A stretch of DNA of 64,000 nucleotides from a virus, in the IMG/VR virus record IMGVR_UViG_3300021424_000015, positions 19,559-83,558 of that record; one strand, given 5' to 3'. Of this stretch, positions 19,216-26,665 are shown in pieces. The position numbers and the translations under genes were made by a program. The notes under the pieces are model-generated. The model was not told where the DNA came from and searched no databases. It was given only the letters and a program-made list of their open reading frames with translations. Position 1 is the stretch's first letter, and each line of letters begins with the position of its first letter.

Positions 19216-19869
19216 ATGGCAGATAAATCTTTATTAGGTAGTTATAGCGATCCAACTGGTACATATACTTTTACGGGTCTTGGTCTTGTTCCAATTGGAA
19301 CAATTTTGGCTATTGGTGATGCGGGAGCATGGGCGTTGCCGGCGAATGGTGCAATCAAAGATGGCTATGCACTATGCAATGGTCAAGAAAAACCCGCAGG
19401 AAGTGCGGCTGGGCTTGCGGCAAACTTGCCCAACTTAACCGACGATCGTTTTTTGCATGGATCAACGGCTATAGGAGGCACGGGCGGTTCCACGTCAAAA
19501 ACGACCACGGGAATTGCCGCAAGTTTCGATAAAAACGTAATGAATACGAATCAAAACGCACATTTTCATAAATTGCCGTTCTGGGGATACACAAACGAGA
19601 GTGGTACGTTTGGTCAACTAAACTTTACTATGAATACAAACCAAAATGGTCGTGGATATTATGGTGAAACTAATGTTGGTGGAAGTGCGGGTGCTATTGC
19701 ATCTACTTCTTCTGTTATTATCACACCTGCTAATGTAACTAATGTTAACTCGTCATCAGAATCAATTACATGGAACTCAGCCACCGTAACTACGACAATT
19801 ACGCAAGGTACAATCGCCGATATTCGTCCCAACTATTTCAATGTTGTTTATGTCATGCGGGTTGCATAA
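19216..19869 (+). CDS. Tail-collar-domain-like fibre tip or receptor-binding protein
   Basis: 217 residues, ATG after AAGGAGA. The pattern PIGTILAIGD...W...G-I-DGYALCNGQ, then LPNLTDDRFLHGS, and near the end IRPNYFNVVYVMRV, is that of phage tail collar/short-fibre C-terminal domains: a pseudo-knotted tip carrying a water-like YALCNGQ turn and a terminal YVMRV strand. Conserved NQNAHFHKLPFWG suggests the His-X-His metal site of gp12-type knitted fibres. DNA composition shifts within the gene: 19320-19560 uses GCG, CGG and ACG codons absent from the neighbours, while the 3' part returns to AT-rich usage, so the 5' part may have been acquired from elsewhere. Confidence 0.6.
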   Translation: MADKSLLGSYSDPTGTYTFTGLGLVPIGTILAIGDAGAWALPANGAIKDGYALCNGQEKPAGSAAGLAANLPNLTDDRFLHGSTAIGGTGGSTSKTTTGIAASFDKNVMNTNQNAHFHKLPFWGYTNESGTFGQLNFTMNTNQNGRGYYGETNVGGSAGAIASTSSVIITPANVTNVNSSSESITWNSATVTTTITQGTIADIRPNYFNVVYVMRVA

Positions 19870-20105
19870 TGGAATATAAAATTAAGTTTAAGCATATGAC
19901 ATCTTGGTTTTGGAAAAAAATACAAGCAGCTGGTCATTCTTATAATAAAGAAATTGATAAGTTAATTATCTTTAAAAAAGATGGATCTATTGAAGAGATA
20001 CCAGAATGGTCTAAATGCTATGTGAAACTTGATACTGATTTTATCTTAGCTCAAAAAAAGGATATGGAAAAAGAATCTGGCATTGATATTAAATTAAATG
20101 TTTAA
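19869..20105 (+). CDS. Small protein after collar gene, unknown
   Basis: 78 residues, starting at an ATG that overlaps the previous TAA by one base (TAATG), a clear translational-coupling arrangement; a longer in-frame start at 19770 lies inside the collar gene and is not credible. The sequence is MEYKIKFKHMTSWFWKK, then a KKDGSIEEIPEWSKCYVKL strand pair and a mixed-charge tail. No family recognised. The size and location right behind a fibre gene would suit a fibre-assembly chaperone, but nothing in the sequence proves that. Confidence 0.5.
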   Translation: MEYKIKFKHMTSWFWKKIQAAGHSYNKEIDKLIIFKKDGSIEEIPEWSKCYVKLDTDFILAQKKDMEKESGIDIKLNV

Positions 20106-20170
20106 TTATTTACAATATGTTTAATGTGTTTATTTGTTAGTATAACAATACTAATCAATGGAGAACTTTC

Positions 20171-20284
20171 ATGAGTAATATTATAGTCAAAGATACAACA
20201 ACTGCTGTTTCTAATATACTTGAAACAATCAGACCCATGTCTGTGATTAAAAAAGAAGATCAACAGTTTTTAGTTGCTCAGTAG
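20171..20284 (+). CDS. Short ORF of 37 residues at the convergent junction
   Basis: ATG at 20171 behind TGGAGAA (spacing about 6), ending TAG at 20282-20284. The sequence starts MSNIIVKDTTTAVSNIL and ends KKEDQQFLVAQ. A good ribosome-binding site and a 65-base gap with a TATAAC box (about 20142) upstream support it. Its last 7 bases overlap the convergent minus-strand gene. No similarity recognised. Confidence 0.4.
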   Translation: MSNIIVKDTTTAVSNILETIRPMSVIKKEDQQFLVAQ

Positions 20285-20679
20285 CTTTTTAACAATCCCC
20301 AAGTTATATCAATATACAGATTTTCTTCTATATTGTTTTTTTCAACATAATCTCTTCCCCAGATTATATTTATGCCTTTAAGTCTCATATCATATATTAT
20401 TTCTGATTCTGTAAAATCTAAAACCATCTTAGATTCATAATCAATCACATGTAGTCTTCTTTCAAGATCTTTGCAAAACTCATATATCCCTTGTCTAATT
20501 ATCCAAAGACTGTTTGGTTGTATTCTGTTACTTTTTATTAAAAGATCGTTTATATGATTTATTGTTTGATATATATGACTTTCAATATCTTCATTTTTAG
20601 TATTTTCTTTAGCGATTTTATTTCTTTCCATCTTTCTTTTTATCATTCTATTTACAGAGTCTCTGCTTGTCCAACTCAT
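20278..20679 (-). CDS. Unknown protein at the end of the replication operon
   Basis: 133 residues, start ATG at 20679, overlapping the helicase stop by 4 bases (ATGA), so it is translationally coupled. The N-terminus is strongly basic (SRDSVNRMIKRKMERNKIAKENTKNED), followed by a helical HIYQTINHINDLLIKSNRIQPNSLWIIRQGIYEFCKDLERRL segment and an aromatic C-terminus. No family recognised. Being last in a primase-loader-helicase operon, it may act in replication. Overlaps the 37-residue plus-strand ORF at its 3' end. Confidence 0.6.
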   Translation of the reverse strand: MSWTSRDSVNRMIKRKMERNKIAKENTKNEDIESHIYQTINHINDLLIKSNRIQPNSLWIIRQGIYEFCKDLERRLHVIDYESKMVLDFTESEIIYDMRLKGINIIWGRDYVEKNNIEENLYIDITWGLLKSY

Positions 20680-21752
20680 ATAATATCCTCTGTGTTTGAT
20701 ATTTTATCTTCAATACTTGAAGTTAATTCTTTTAACTTATCTAGATTCATCTTATCTCGAAGATCCTTTAACTCTTCCTTTGTAACATGTGAGAACATGC
20801 CGTTCTCGTATTTACATGATATAGTAACTTCATTCTTAAAGAATCGACCTTTTGCAAGATAGAAATTAGAAACAGGCATACCTTTGACCTTTATTACTTC
20901 TATGACAGCTGCTGCTGCTTCATATAGACCTCTTGCCCATTTAACACGTTGTTCAAAGTTTCTTTCGGTCTCGTCTGAATTTAATGGAACCAATTGTGTC
21001 ATCAATACTACGGGTGTTTTTGCATGTTGTGCGTAATCAGTTATCATGTCTTTAAAATTATATAAAGCCATAGTTCTTTCTATAGTTGGATTTTTAACTG
21101 ATTTAACAATTCGTTGAGCAAAATCTATAACTATACAAGAATACGAACCGGACCTATCTATTTCATGCAATAGTTTTTCTATTGCTTCTATTGTCGTAGA
21201 TCCAACAGGATCATCTGCAATAGTTATATTTGGTTCTATTTTTATAATTTCCATAGCTACCATTTTGCGAATAGATGCTGGCAACTTATCTTGAACATAT
21301 TGATTAAAATCAATACCTAATTCTGCACATGCAATTCGTGCATATATTTTTGCAGCTGTCTCTTCGTTTGAGATTACGAATGTTTTCTTTCCCTGCTTCA
21401 TCAAGGCGTGCGCAATCGCTGCTGTTGTTGTTGATTTACCAGTACCAGATGCTGCACCTATTAAATACAAAGCACCGGGACATAATGGACAAACTGCTGA
21501 CAAAGTTGGATTAATAAAAGTTACACTCTGCCTAATTAGAGCAGCGTCTCTCTCTAGAACGCCGATCATCTTTTTCGCATGTTCAGCACCTTTATTTGCC
21601 TCTATCTCTGAGAGAGAAAAATCTCTCAATCTTTTATTTCTCTTCTCTGCTTCTTCAAATTTATTTACTTCAGCTTCTATTTTAGCTTGTTTAATTTTTT
21701 GTTCTTTTTCATATAACTCAGCACGAGACATTAGTTTAACAGCATCAGTCAT
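20676..21752 (-). CDS. DnaB-type replicative helicase (RecA-like core)
   Basis: 358 residues. The first ~70 are a charged coiled-coil (YEKEQKIKQAKIEAEVNKFEEAEKRNKR) rather than the usual DnaB N-terminal helical domain. A RecA-type ATPase core follows: Walker A GAASGTGKST at residues 99-108, a FVISNEE strand with the family's conserved Glu, and Walker B SCIVIDFAQR around 205-213, then MITDYAQHAKTPVVLMTQLV, like the DnaB H3/H4 region (..QL.R...). It lies between a loader-like gene and an unknown gene on the minus strand, overlapping both by a few bases. It would form a hexameric ring unwinding the fork ahead of the polymerase. At 358 residues it is short next to DnaB (~470). Confidence 0.75.
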   Translation of the reverse strand: MTDAVKLMSRAELYEKEQKIKQAKIEAEVNKFEEAEKRNKRLRDFSLSEIEANKGAEHAKKMIGVLERDAALIRQSVTFINPTLSAVCPLCPGALYLIGAASGTGKSTTTAAIAHALMKQGKKTFVISNEETAAKIYARIACAELGIDFNQYVQDKLPASIRKMVAMEIIKIEPNITIADDPVGSTTIEAIEKLLHEIDRSGSYSCIVIDFAQRIVKSVKNPTIERTMALYNFKDMITDYAQHAKTPVVLMTQLVPLNSDETERNFEQRVKWARGLYEAAAAVIEVIKVKGMPVSNFYLAKGRFFKNEVTISCKYENGMFSHVTKEELKDLRDKMNLDKLKELTSSIEDKISNTEDII

Positions 21753-22665
21753 TGTTGTCTCCCGTCAACTTCTTAAACTCGCGCATTATAGACTCAATAG
21801 CTGAATCTTCTGACAACATTGATATCGCGGCATCCAAAGATAATTCTCCGTTCTTCTGAGGCTGTCTCTGTGATTCTTTTGATGCTTTCTTCTCAGGAGC
21901 ATGTTTGATTTCTACGGGTGTTAACACGGCCATCGCAATTTCATAATCATCTGTTGCGAGTTTTACCGCAATGTCCTTACTCTTAGGTCCTATCCAAGGA
22001 GATAGGGCATCTTCTCTAAATTTTCTAGGAAGATCGTTCTCTCCATATCCATGTGTGCGAATTGTTTCTAATAAATCTTCTAACAAAGATCTTCTTAAGT
22101 CAAAAGGTGGTCGCGGCGGAAGATTTGATTTCCAAGAAGCTAAAATCGCCCTAATTGACGGTTTGTCTTCTTTTGAATTTTTATTTTCTTCTCTCTCCTC
22201 TCTATTCTTATTCTCTTTATTCTTATTAGAGGCTGCTTTTTCAGCCCAGTACTGGGCGTCTTTTTCATCCCTGTACTGGGCTGCTTTTTCAGCCCACTGA
22301 AAATTATTAGACTTTTTATCATCTCCTAGCATCTCTAAAATCTTAGAGTCTTGAATATAATAGAAATTTTTTGAAGGAAGACCTTTTTTCACTATATGAA
22401 CAAGATTCATGGTCTGAAGTAGTTTGGTAGCTTGCTGTCTCATTTCCTTAGATAGATTAAGATCCATTTCTATTTGATCAGAAAGAACAAAAAAACCGCC
22501 ATCTGAATCTAATTCATTATGGTTTTTAAAATAGTCTCTTCTTGAAAGAAGATCGGCTAATAAAAGAGCTGCGTCATTACTTTTTAATAATTTTGCTATT
22601 TTTTTATTAACCATCCAAAAAGCACCTTGATTTAAGGTGCTTGTTACAATATTAAAATCAATCAT
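21745..22665 (-). CDS. Winged-helix replication initiator/helicase-loader-like protein
   Basis: 306 residues. ATG at 22665 with AGAGG about 5 bases upstream on the minus strand. Residues ~1-115 look like a winged-helix domain of replication proteins: AFWMVNKKIAKLLKSNDAALLLADLLSRRDYF, then FFVLSDQIEMDLNLSKEMRQQATKLLQTMNLV, then a beta wing (KKGLPSKNFYYIQD). A low-complexity Lys/Glu/Asn linker follows (about 22170-22300) with a duplicated QYxxEKxAQY/AEKAA motif. The C-terminal half is unrecognised. Position between primase and helicase is where phages keep helicase loaders or initiators. A 9-bp perfect hairpin falls in codons 8-16. Confidence 0.55.
   Translation of the reverse strand: MIDFNIVTSTLNQGAFWMVNKKIAKLLKSNDAALLLADLLSRRDYFKNHNELDSDGGFFVLSDQIEMDLNLSKEMRQQATKLLQTMNLVHIVKKGLPSKNFYYIQDSKILEMLGDDKKSNNFQWAEKAAQYRDEKDAQYWAEKAASNKNKENKNREEREENKNSKEDKPSIRAILASWKSNLPPRPPFDLRRSLLEDLLETIRTHGYGENDLPRKFREDALSPWIGPKSKDIAVKLATDDYEIAMAVLTPVEIKHAPEKKASKESQRQPQKNGELSLDAAISMLSEDSAIESIMREFKKLTGDNND
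22620..22642 (-). promoter_or_regulatory. Perfect 9-bp hairpin inside the 5' coding region
   Basis: AAGCACCTT (22620-22628), loop of 5, AAGGTGCTT (22634-22642). On the minus-strand mRNA it lies 24-46 bases inside the loader-like gene. A stem of this strength so close to a start codon may modulate translation. No T-run follows on the minus strand. Confidence 0.4.
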
Positions 22666-22673
22666 AAAAACCT

Positions 22674-23561
22674 CTATGATCTTTTAACTTTTTCTAAAAA
22701 GAATTTAGCTAATTCTTCTTCGCCATTTTTTAAAAGATCGTTCCAATCTTTGTTATCTTCATCAATTAAAGCATAATGAGTACAGCAATTTTTATTTCTC
22801 ATTTTATCAAGCATTTTAAAACCAGCTTGATCACTATCGGGTGCGGCAATTACCTTATAACCAAGGTTTATAAGTTCTTTAAGTTTATCTGATTGATGTT
22901 CACTTAATCCAGAGCCACTTGTAGCTATACATTTAAAAGGATTTTTTAAAAAACCACCATATAATTGGTTTAATGACTGCTGAAGACTTATTGAATTAAA
23001 AGCACCTTCGGTGATAACTATAGCTTTTATATTTGACAAAAACTGTCCTTGATTCCAACCATAAAAAAGATAACCGAGTCTTGTGCCTGGTAATGTTGTT
23101 ATTTTTACCTCACTACCATCTTCCATTGTCCATGGAGATATTAAACGTATTTGTGCGCCTACAAAAGTGTTTTCATAATAATATGGAAAAACTATTCCAT
23201 TCCATTCTTTATCATAATAAAGATCATTTGTAGGTTTAATTTTTCTCTTATTAAGATAAATTAAACCGTCATTTGATGACGGATCTGATAGACTAACAAA
23301 TCTTTTTGGCCACGAAATAGCATTAACTTCGTTGTTGCCAGCTTCTTCGAAATTTAGATCTGCTTTTAATAGCTCTGATAAAGAAACGCCAGAAACATGA
23401 CAATACTCAAATATAGAGTAGCCTCTTTGACATACGCCTTGACACCACACCCATATTTCTTGAGTGTCTTTGTCTTTATGCCAATAAAGAGTTCTGTTGG
23501 CGTTTTTCTTATGAGCCTTGCAGATCAGACATATTCGTCCGAGTCTTGCAAGATTTTCCAT
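22674..23561 (-). CDS. DnaG-type primase (zinc-binding domain plus Toprim)
   Basis: 295 residues. The N-terminus has a zinc-binding CHC2-like site, here C11-x2-C14 with C40-x3-C44 (CLIC...CQGVC). A Toprim domain follows: VITEGAFNS with catalytic E185, then ATSGSGLS, then APDSDQAG with D242 and D244. It would make RNA primers for lagging-strand synthesis. It is shorter than DnaG (~580), lacking the C-terminal helicase-binding domain. It starts by a one-base overlap with the stop of the 64-residue gene and ends 8 bases before the loader-like gene, all in one operon. It could be a T7-like primase half that works with the separate DnaB-type helicase. Confidence 0.8.
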   Translation of the reverse strand: MENLARLGRICLICKAHKKNANRTLYWHKDKDTQEIWVWCQGVCQRGYSIFEYCHVSGVSLSELLKADLNFEEAGNNEVNAISWPKRFVSLSDPSSNDGLIYLNKRKIKPTNDLYYDKEWNGIVFPYYYENTFVGAQIRLISPWTMEDGSEVKITTLPGTRLGYLFYGWNQGQFLSNIKAIVITEGAFNSISLQQSLNQLYGGFLKNPFKCIATSGSGLSEHQSDKLKELINLGYKVIAAPDSDQAGFKMLDKMRNKNCCTHYALIDEDNKDWNDLLKNGEEELAKFFLEKVKRS

Positions 23562-23755
23562 TATTTATTCTCTTCTTGAGTCTGAGAGATTTCTTCTTGC
23601 TTGCCTGTTTTTAGATTTGTAATTAAGATTCGAACACATCCAGTGTTTTTGTCCATAGCTTGAAGTTCGATTTTATATTCATCGCCAATGAAAAATGGAC
23701 GACGCTTACTTAGCCACCAGTACATTGCGGTTTCTATTTTACGATCTGTAGACAT
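23561..23755 (-). CDS. Small leader gene of replication operon, unknown
   Basis: 64 residues. ATG at 23755 with GGAGG at 23765-23769 on the minus strand. It reads MSTDRKIETAMYWWLSKRRPFFIGDEYKIEL, then a beta-type stretch (CVRILITNLKTGKQEEI), perhaps a small SH3/OB-like barrel. No family recognised. It is first in the minus-strand operon and overlaps the primase ATG by one base, so it is probably co-translated with primase. Confidence 0.55.
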   Translation of the reverse strand: MSTDRKIETAMYWWLSKRRPFFIGDEYKIELQAMDKNTGCVRILITNLKTGKQEEISQTQEENK

Positions 23756-23788
23756 TTCGTATAACCTCCATTATAAAAACATAATTAA

Positions 23789-23797
23789 ATTATACCA
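23789..23797 (-). promoter_or_regulatory. Promoter for minus-strand replication operon, TGGTATAAT
   Basis: Read on the minus strand this is an extended -10 (TG-G-TATAAT), perfect to consensus. The TATAAT ends at 23789, giving a start near 23782 and a ~27-base leader carrying GGAGG before the ATG at 23755. A TTCTCA hexamer 17 bases upstream is a weak -35. It lies in the 55-base divergent gap. Confidence 0.55.
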
Positions 23798-23810
23798 CGA
23801 GATTTAATCC

Positions 23811-25214
23811 ATGAGAATAGAAATCCTTAATCATGTAATAAGGATAGACGATCCAGATAAAGAAATAGAATCGGATTTAATTAAAAAATTAACCTATACA
23901 GATAAGTCAAAACAATATCAAATAAAAAAAATGCAAAAAAATCCATTTTCAATAAAATCTAAACTTTATCAAAAGTTAATAAATGAAGTTAATGGATCTT
24001 TAATTGAAAAAGTTGATAATACTATTTTTGTCCCATCTGGTTTTGCTAAATATGTTATTGACTTAGTATCTAAAATTAAATCTGTTGAAATTATTGATTC
24101 AAGATACGAAACAGGTTCAAACATTGCCCTACCGTGGGCAAGTGGTTCTTATTTACTTGAATTGAGAGATTATCAAAAAGAAGCCATCGACATAGCAGTA
24201 TCAAATTGGCGAGGCATAATAAACTTTGCAACAGGTCTTGGAAAAACTAAAACAGCAATATCTTTAATACGAACACTAAAAAAAAAGACACTTATAATAT
24301 GTCCATCAAACTCTGTTGCAAATCAATTTAAAGACGAATTAATTCTTGCATTTGGTCAGAATAGAATTGGTTTTATAGGCGATAGTAAATTTAAACCTTC
24401 AGATATAACCGTATGTATAGCTGCATCTGCTAATAATCACATAGATAAAATAAAGAAATTTGATTTAGGTTTAGTTATATTTGACGAATGTCATCATTGT
24501 CCTGCCAATACCTTTTATTCTATATCACAGGGATTGTCGCATGTTGGACGTATGTACGGATTAACTGCCACTTCTTTTAGATCTGATGGTAAAGATGTCA
24601 TGATAACAGCAGATTGTGGAGACATATTGGTTAAAAGAGATGCAGCATGGGGAATTGCAAATAACTGGTTAGCTCAACCATATTTTATAGTTAGAAAAGT
24701 AAATACAACAGGTTTTGATTTTAAAGATGACAAATTAAAATCATATAAAAATCATGTTTTAAATTCAAAAGAAATGACATCAAGAATAGAATCAGATGCT
24801 AAAAACTTTATACAAGCAAACAAATCAGTACTTATATTAGTAGATGAGGTTGAGCATGGAGAATCTTTATCAAAAGCTCTAAAAATTCCTTTTGCTCAAG
24901 GTGAAGATAAACAATCAAATGAATATGTCGATCAATTAAACAAAGGTCTTATTCCTGGTCTTGTTGGAACAGATGGAAAAATATCAGAAGGAACAGATAC
25001 TAGAAATGTAGATATTCTTATATTAGCTAATTTTAGTGCATCTAAAGGAGCCGTTTTACAAGCCGTAGGTAGAGGTCTGAGAAAAACAGATACAAAAAAT
25101 CATGTTATAATTTTAGATTATATCCCAGCTGGATCTACTATGTTAAGTAGACATGCTAATCAACGTATTTCTTTTTATCAAGAAATTACGTCTAATATAA
25201 AATTGGTAGAATAA
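23811..25214 (+). CDS. UvsW-like SF2 DNA helicase
   Basis: 467 residues. Q-motif-like LRDYQKEAI (118-126), Walker A ATGLGKT (140-146), motif Ia region TLIICPSNSVANQF, DECHH (225-229), LTATS (251-255), and motif VI-like QAVGRGLRK near the C-terminus. The N-terminal ~115 residues form the small extra domain typical of T4 UvsW. This family unwinds branched DNA and R-loops and switches replication to the recombination-dependent mode. The presence of UvsX, UvsY, gp32 and gp46/47 homologues in the same window fits that role. The ribosome-binding site is weak (only GAG). Divergent from the replication operon. Confidence 0.75.
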   Translation: MRIEILNHVIRIDDPDKEIESDLIKKLTYTDKSKQYQIKKMQKNPFSIKSKLYQKLINEVNGSLIEKVDNTIFVPSGFAKYVIDLVSKIKSVEIIDSRYETGSNIALPWASGSYLLELRDYQKEAIDIAVSNWRGIINFATGLGKTKTAISLIRTLKKKTLIICPSNSVANQFKDELILAFGQNRIGFIGDSKFKPSDITVCIAASANNHIDKIKKFDLGLVIFDECHHCPANTFYSISQGLSHVGRMYGLTATSFRSDGKDVMITADCGDILVKRDAAWGIANNWLAQPYFIVRKVNTTGFDFKDDKLKSYKNHVLNSKEMTSRIESDAKNFIQANKSVLILVDEVEHGESLSKALKIPFAQGEDKQSNEYVDQLNKGLIPGLVGTDGKISEGTDTRNVDILILANFSASKGAVLQAVGRGLRKTDTKNHVIILDYIPAGSTMLSRHANQRISFYQEITSNIKLVE

Positions 25215-25480
25215 CATTTATCAAGATACATCCCTCTTGGTGGCTTCCGTCGTCTTGGAGCTAGAAAAAAATGTTAGAGACATGGGGCATCGGTGCTCCA
25301 ATGAAAGCTGATAGGTTATGTGTGTTCTGGTCTTTTCATCGCAAGATCCGTTGGCTTGGATATGTTTTAGGACCTTGTTATGGGTTTGGTCAGGCTTAAA
25401 AGCGGACCTCAGACGCAGCAACCGAGCACAAATAGAAAAGACGTGCACACAAGGGTAAGTGTATAAAATGCCCATTATAT
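25215..25480 (+). ncRNA. Candidate structured non-coding RNA, no family recognised
   Basis: A 284-base gap between the helicase and dUTPase genes is clearly richer in G and C than its AT-rich flanks and is broken by stops in every plus frame. Several helices can be drawn: AACATTT (25213-25219) with AAATGTT (25269-25275); GGGGCA (25284-25289) with TGCTCC (25294-25299) closing a UCGG tetraloop, extended by CAT/ATG with one bulge; GGTCTT (25329-25334) with AAGATCC (25343-25349); GGTC (25388-25391) with GACC (25405-25408) enclosing a GCT/AGC stem. I compared it by eye with RNase P, tmRNA, SRP, 6S and group I intron signatures and none fits. The dUTPase ribosome-binding site (AGGAG) follows. Which strand is transcribed is assumed to be plus. 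Confidence 0.5.
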
Positions 25481-25498
25481 TTACTTAGGAGATTTTAA

Positions 25499-25927
25499 AT
25501 GAATCCAGAAAACAAATGTGCTAAACTTTGGAATCAAGAAGTCCCTAAATTAGAACACGATCAACAATCTTTAAATAAGATTTTTGAAATGCAAAAATCT
25601 CTACAACTTCGTCTTGGTCAAGATTTTTCTAAAATGACTCTTCATGAAAAAGTATCTTTAATAAAGGACAATTGGACTTCTTTAACATCAGAATATGTTG
25701 AATTATTAGAACGTCTTCCATGGAAAGCATGGAAAAAATACTCTGATGAACAAAAAACAGATTGGATTTCCGAAGAACAAAAATTAGAAACATATTATGA
25801 AGTATGCGATATGATGCATTTTATGATAAATATTTGTTTATTAGTAGGCGTAGATGCAGATACAATGTGGAAGCTTTACTATACAAAGAATGCAGAAAAT
25901 TTTGCTAGACAAGACAGAGGTTATTAA
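25499..25927 (+). CDS. dUTPase, dimeric all-alpha (MazG-like) type
   Basis: 142 residues, AGGAG upstream. The order of motifs is that of the dimeric dUTPase/dCTPase family: ELLERLPWKAWKK, then a conserved EVCDMMHFMINICLLVGVD helix holding metal-binding Glu and Asp residues, then LYYTKNAENFARQDRGY, the Asn/Arg/Gly nucleotide-binding tail. It would hydrolyse dUTP (and perhaps dUDP) to dUMP, keeping uracil out of phage DNA and feeding dTMP synthesis. No thymidylate synthase is seen in the window. It stands alone between the candidate RNA and the methyltransferase-like gene. Family assignment is strong; substrate range is inferred. Confidence 0.75.
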   Translation: MNPENKCAKLWNQEVPKLEHDQQSLNKIFEMQKSLQLRLGQDFSKMTLHEKVSLIKDNWTSLTSEYVELLERLPWKAWKKYSDEQKTDWISEEQKLETYYEVCDMMHFMINICLLVGVDADTMWKLYYTKNAENFARQDRGY

Positions 25928-25951
25928 TTTTTACTTTATTGAGGTAAATGA

Positions 25952-26665
25952 ATGTCTTGTCTTTTTAATTCATCAATTAAAATATTTAACACAGATCCTA
26001 TGGACAATTCTTCTATATGGCCTCATTCAGTTGAAATCTGCATAACTAGAGTACCTATAAGAAAAAGAGATGGGTATTCAGTAGATTTTATGAAAAATTT
26101 AGCCAATAAATTAAAAAATTCTATGGCACCAAATGGAATAGTTTTTCTTATATGCTACGCTCCGATGGAATGTAAATTTAGACCTTTTGAAATTGGAAGC
26201 GAAATGGCAAAAGTTGGTTTTAATCATATTGATAATATTGTTATAGAAAAAACTTGGTTACCTGGAAAAAGATCAGAAAATAATTTAGTAAATTCTCATG
26301 ATTATGTTTTGTTTTTTTGTAATGGTGATGTTTGGAAGATAGACAGATCTCCAATAAAACAATATTTAATGCTAGATGACTCAACTTCCTGTGTTGGGAA
26401 TACGTGGCTGGTCGAAACAGGATCTTTAGATGAAAGTTGCTCAGATGATCTCGCTACTTTGCTAATTAGAATGTCAGATCTTCTTCCAGGCAGTTCTGTT
26501 TTTGATCCATTTATGGGCAATTCTGCAATATTAAAAGCCTGTCTTACAATGGGTCATTCTTTAATTGGATTTGAAACTGATAAAAGAAAAACAAAACAAT
26601 ATCAAAAAATAGTTGATGATTTTAAGAGAAAGGAACAAGATGCTATACGTGAAGTCCAAGACTAA
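25952..26665 (+). CDS. DNA methyltransferase homologue with degenerate catalytic motif
   Basis: 237 residues. The fold is that of N6-adenine/N4-cytosine methyltransferases of the beta type, catalytic region first and SAM-binding region last. The C-terminal SAM motif is clear: VFDPFMGNSAILKACLTMGHSLIGFETD. The expected catalytic tetrapeptide ([ST/N/D]PP[YF]) should sit at residues ~30-40, but the aligned text is ICITRVPIRKRDGYS, so the first Pro and the aromatic are missing. The FMGNS loop also departs from the usual FxGSG. It may therefore bind SAM or DNA without methylating, or be a decaying gene. GAGG ribosome-binding site. Its 3' end overlaps the GroEL start by 26 bases. Confidence 0.6.
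   Translation: MSCLFNSSIKIFNTDPMDNSSIWPHSVEICITRVPIRKRDGYSVDFMKNLANKLKNSMAPNGIVFLICYAPMECKFRPFEIGSEMAKVGFNHIDNIVIEKTWLPGKRSENNLVNSHDYVLFFCNGDVWKIDRSPIKQYLMLDDSTSCVGNTWLVETGSLDESCSDDLATLLIRMSDLLPGSSVFDPFMGNSAILKACLTMGHSLIGFETDKRKTKQYQKIVDDFKRKEQDAIREVQD

Noticed and set aside
18700-19264. Proline- and Ala/Ser-rich reverse and shifted ORFs over the glycine-rich tip
   Set aside because: They are the expected shadows of GGA/GGC-rich DNA in other frames.
25221-25475. 84-residue minus-strand ORF in the helicase-dUTPase gap
   Set aside because: It lies against the direction of both neighbours, has no good ribosome-binding site, is Cys/Thr/Arg-rich without domain-like text and covers the stretch that folds well as RNA.
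25215-25480. Match to SRP, tmRNA, RNase P or group I intron RNA
   Set aside because: A GGTCAGG piece at 25388 recalls the SRP core, but the GGAAG loop and partner strand are missing; conserved regions of the other families were not found.
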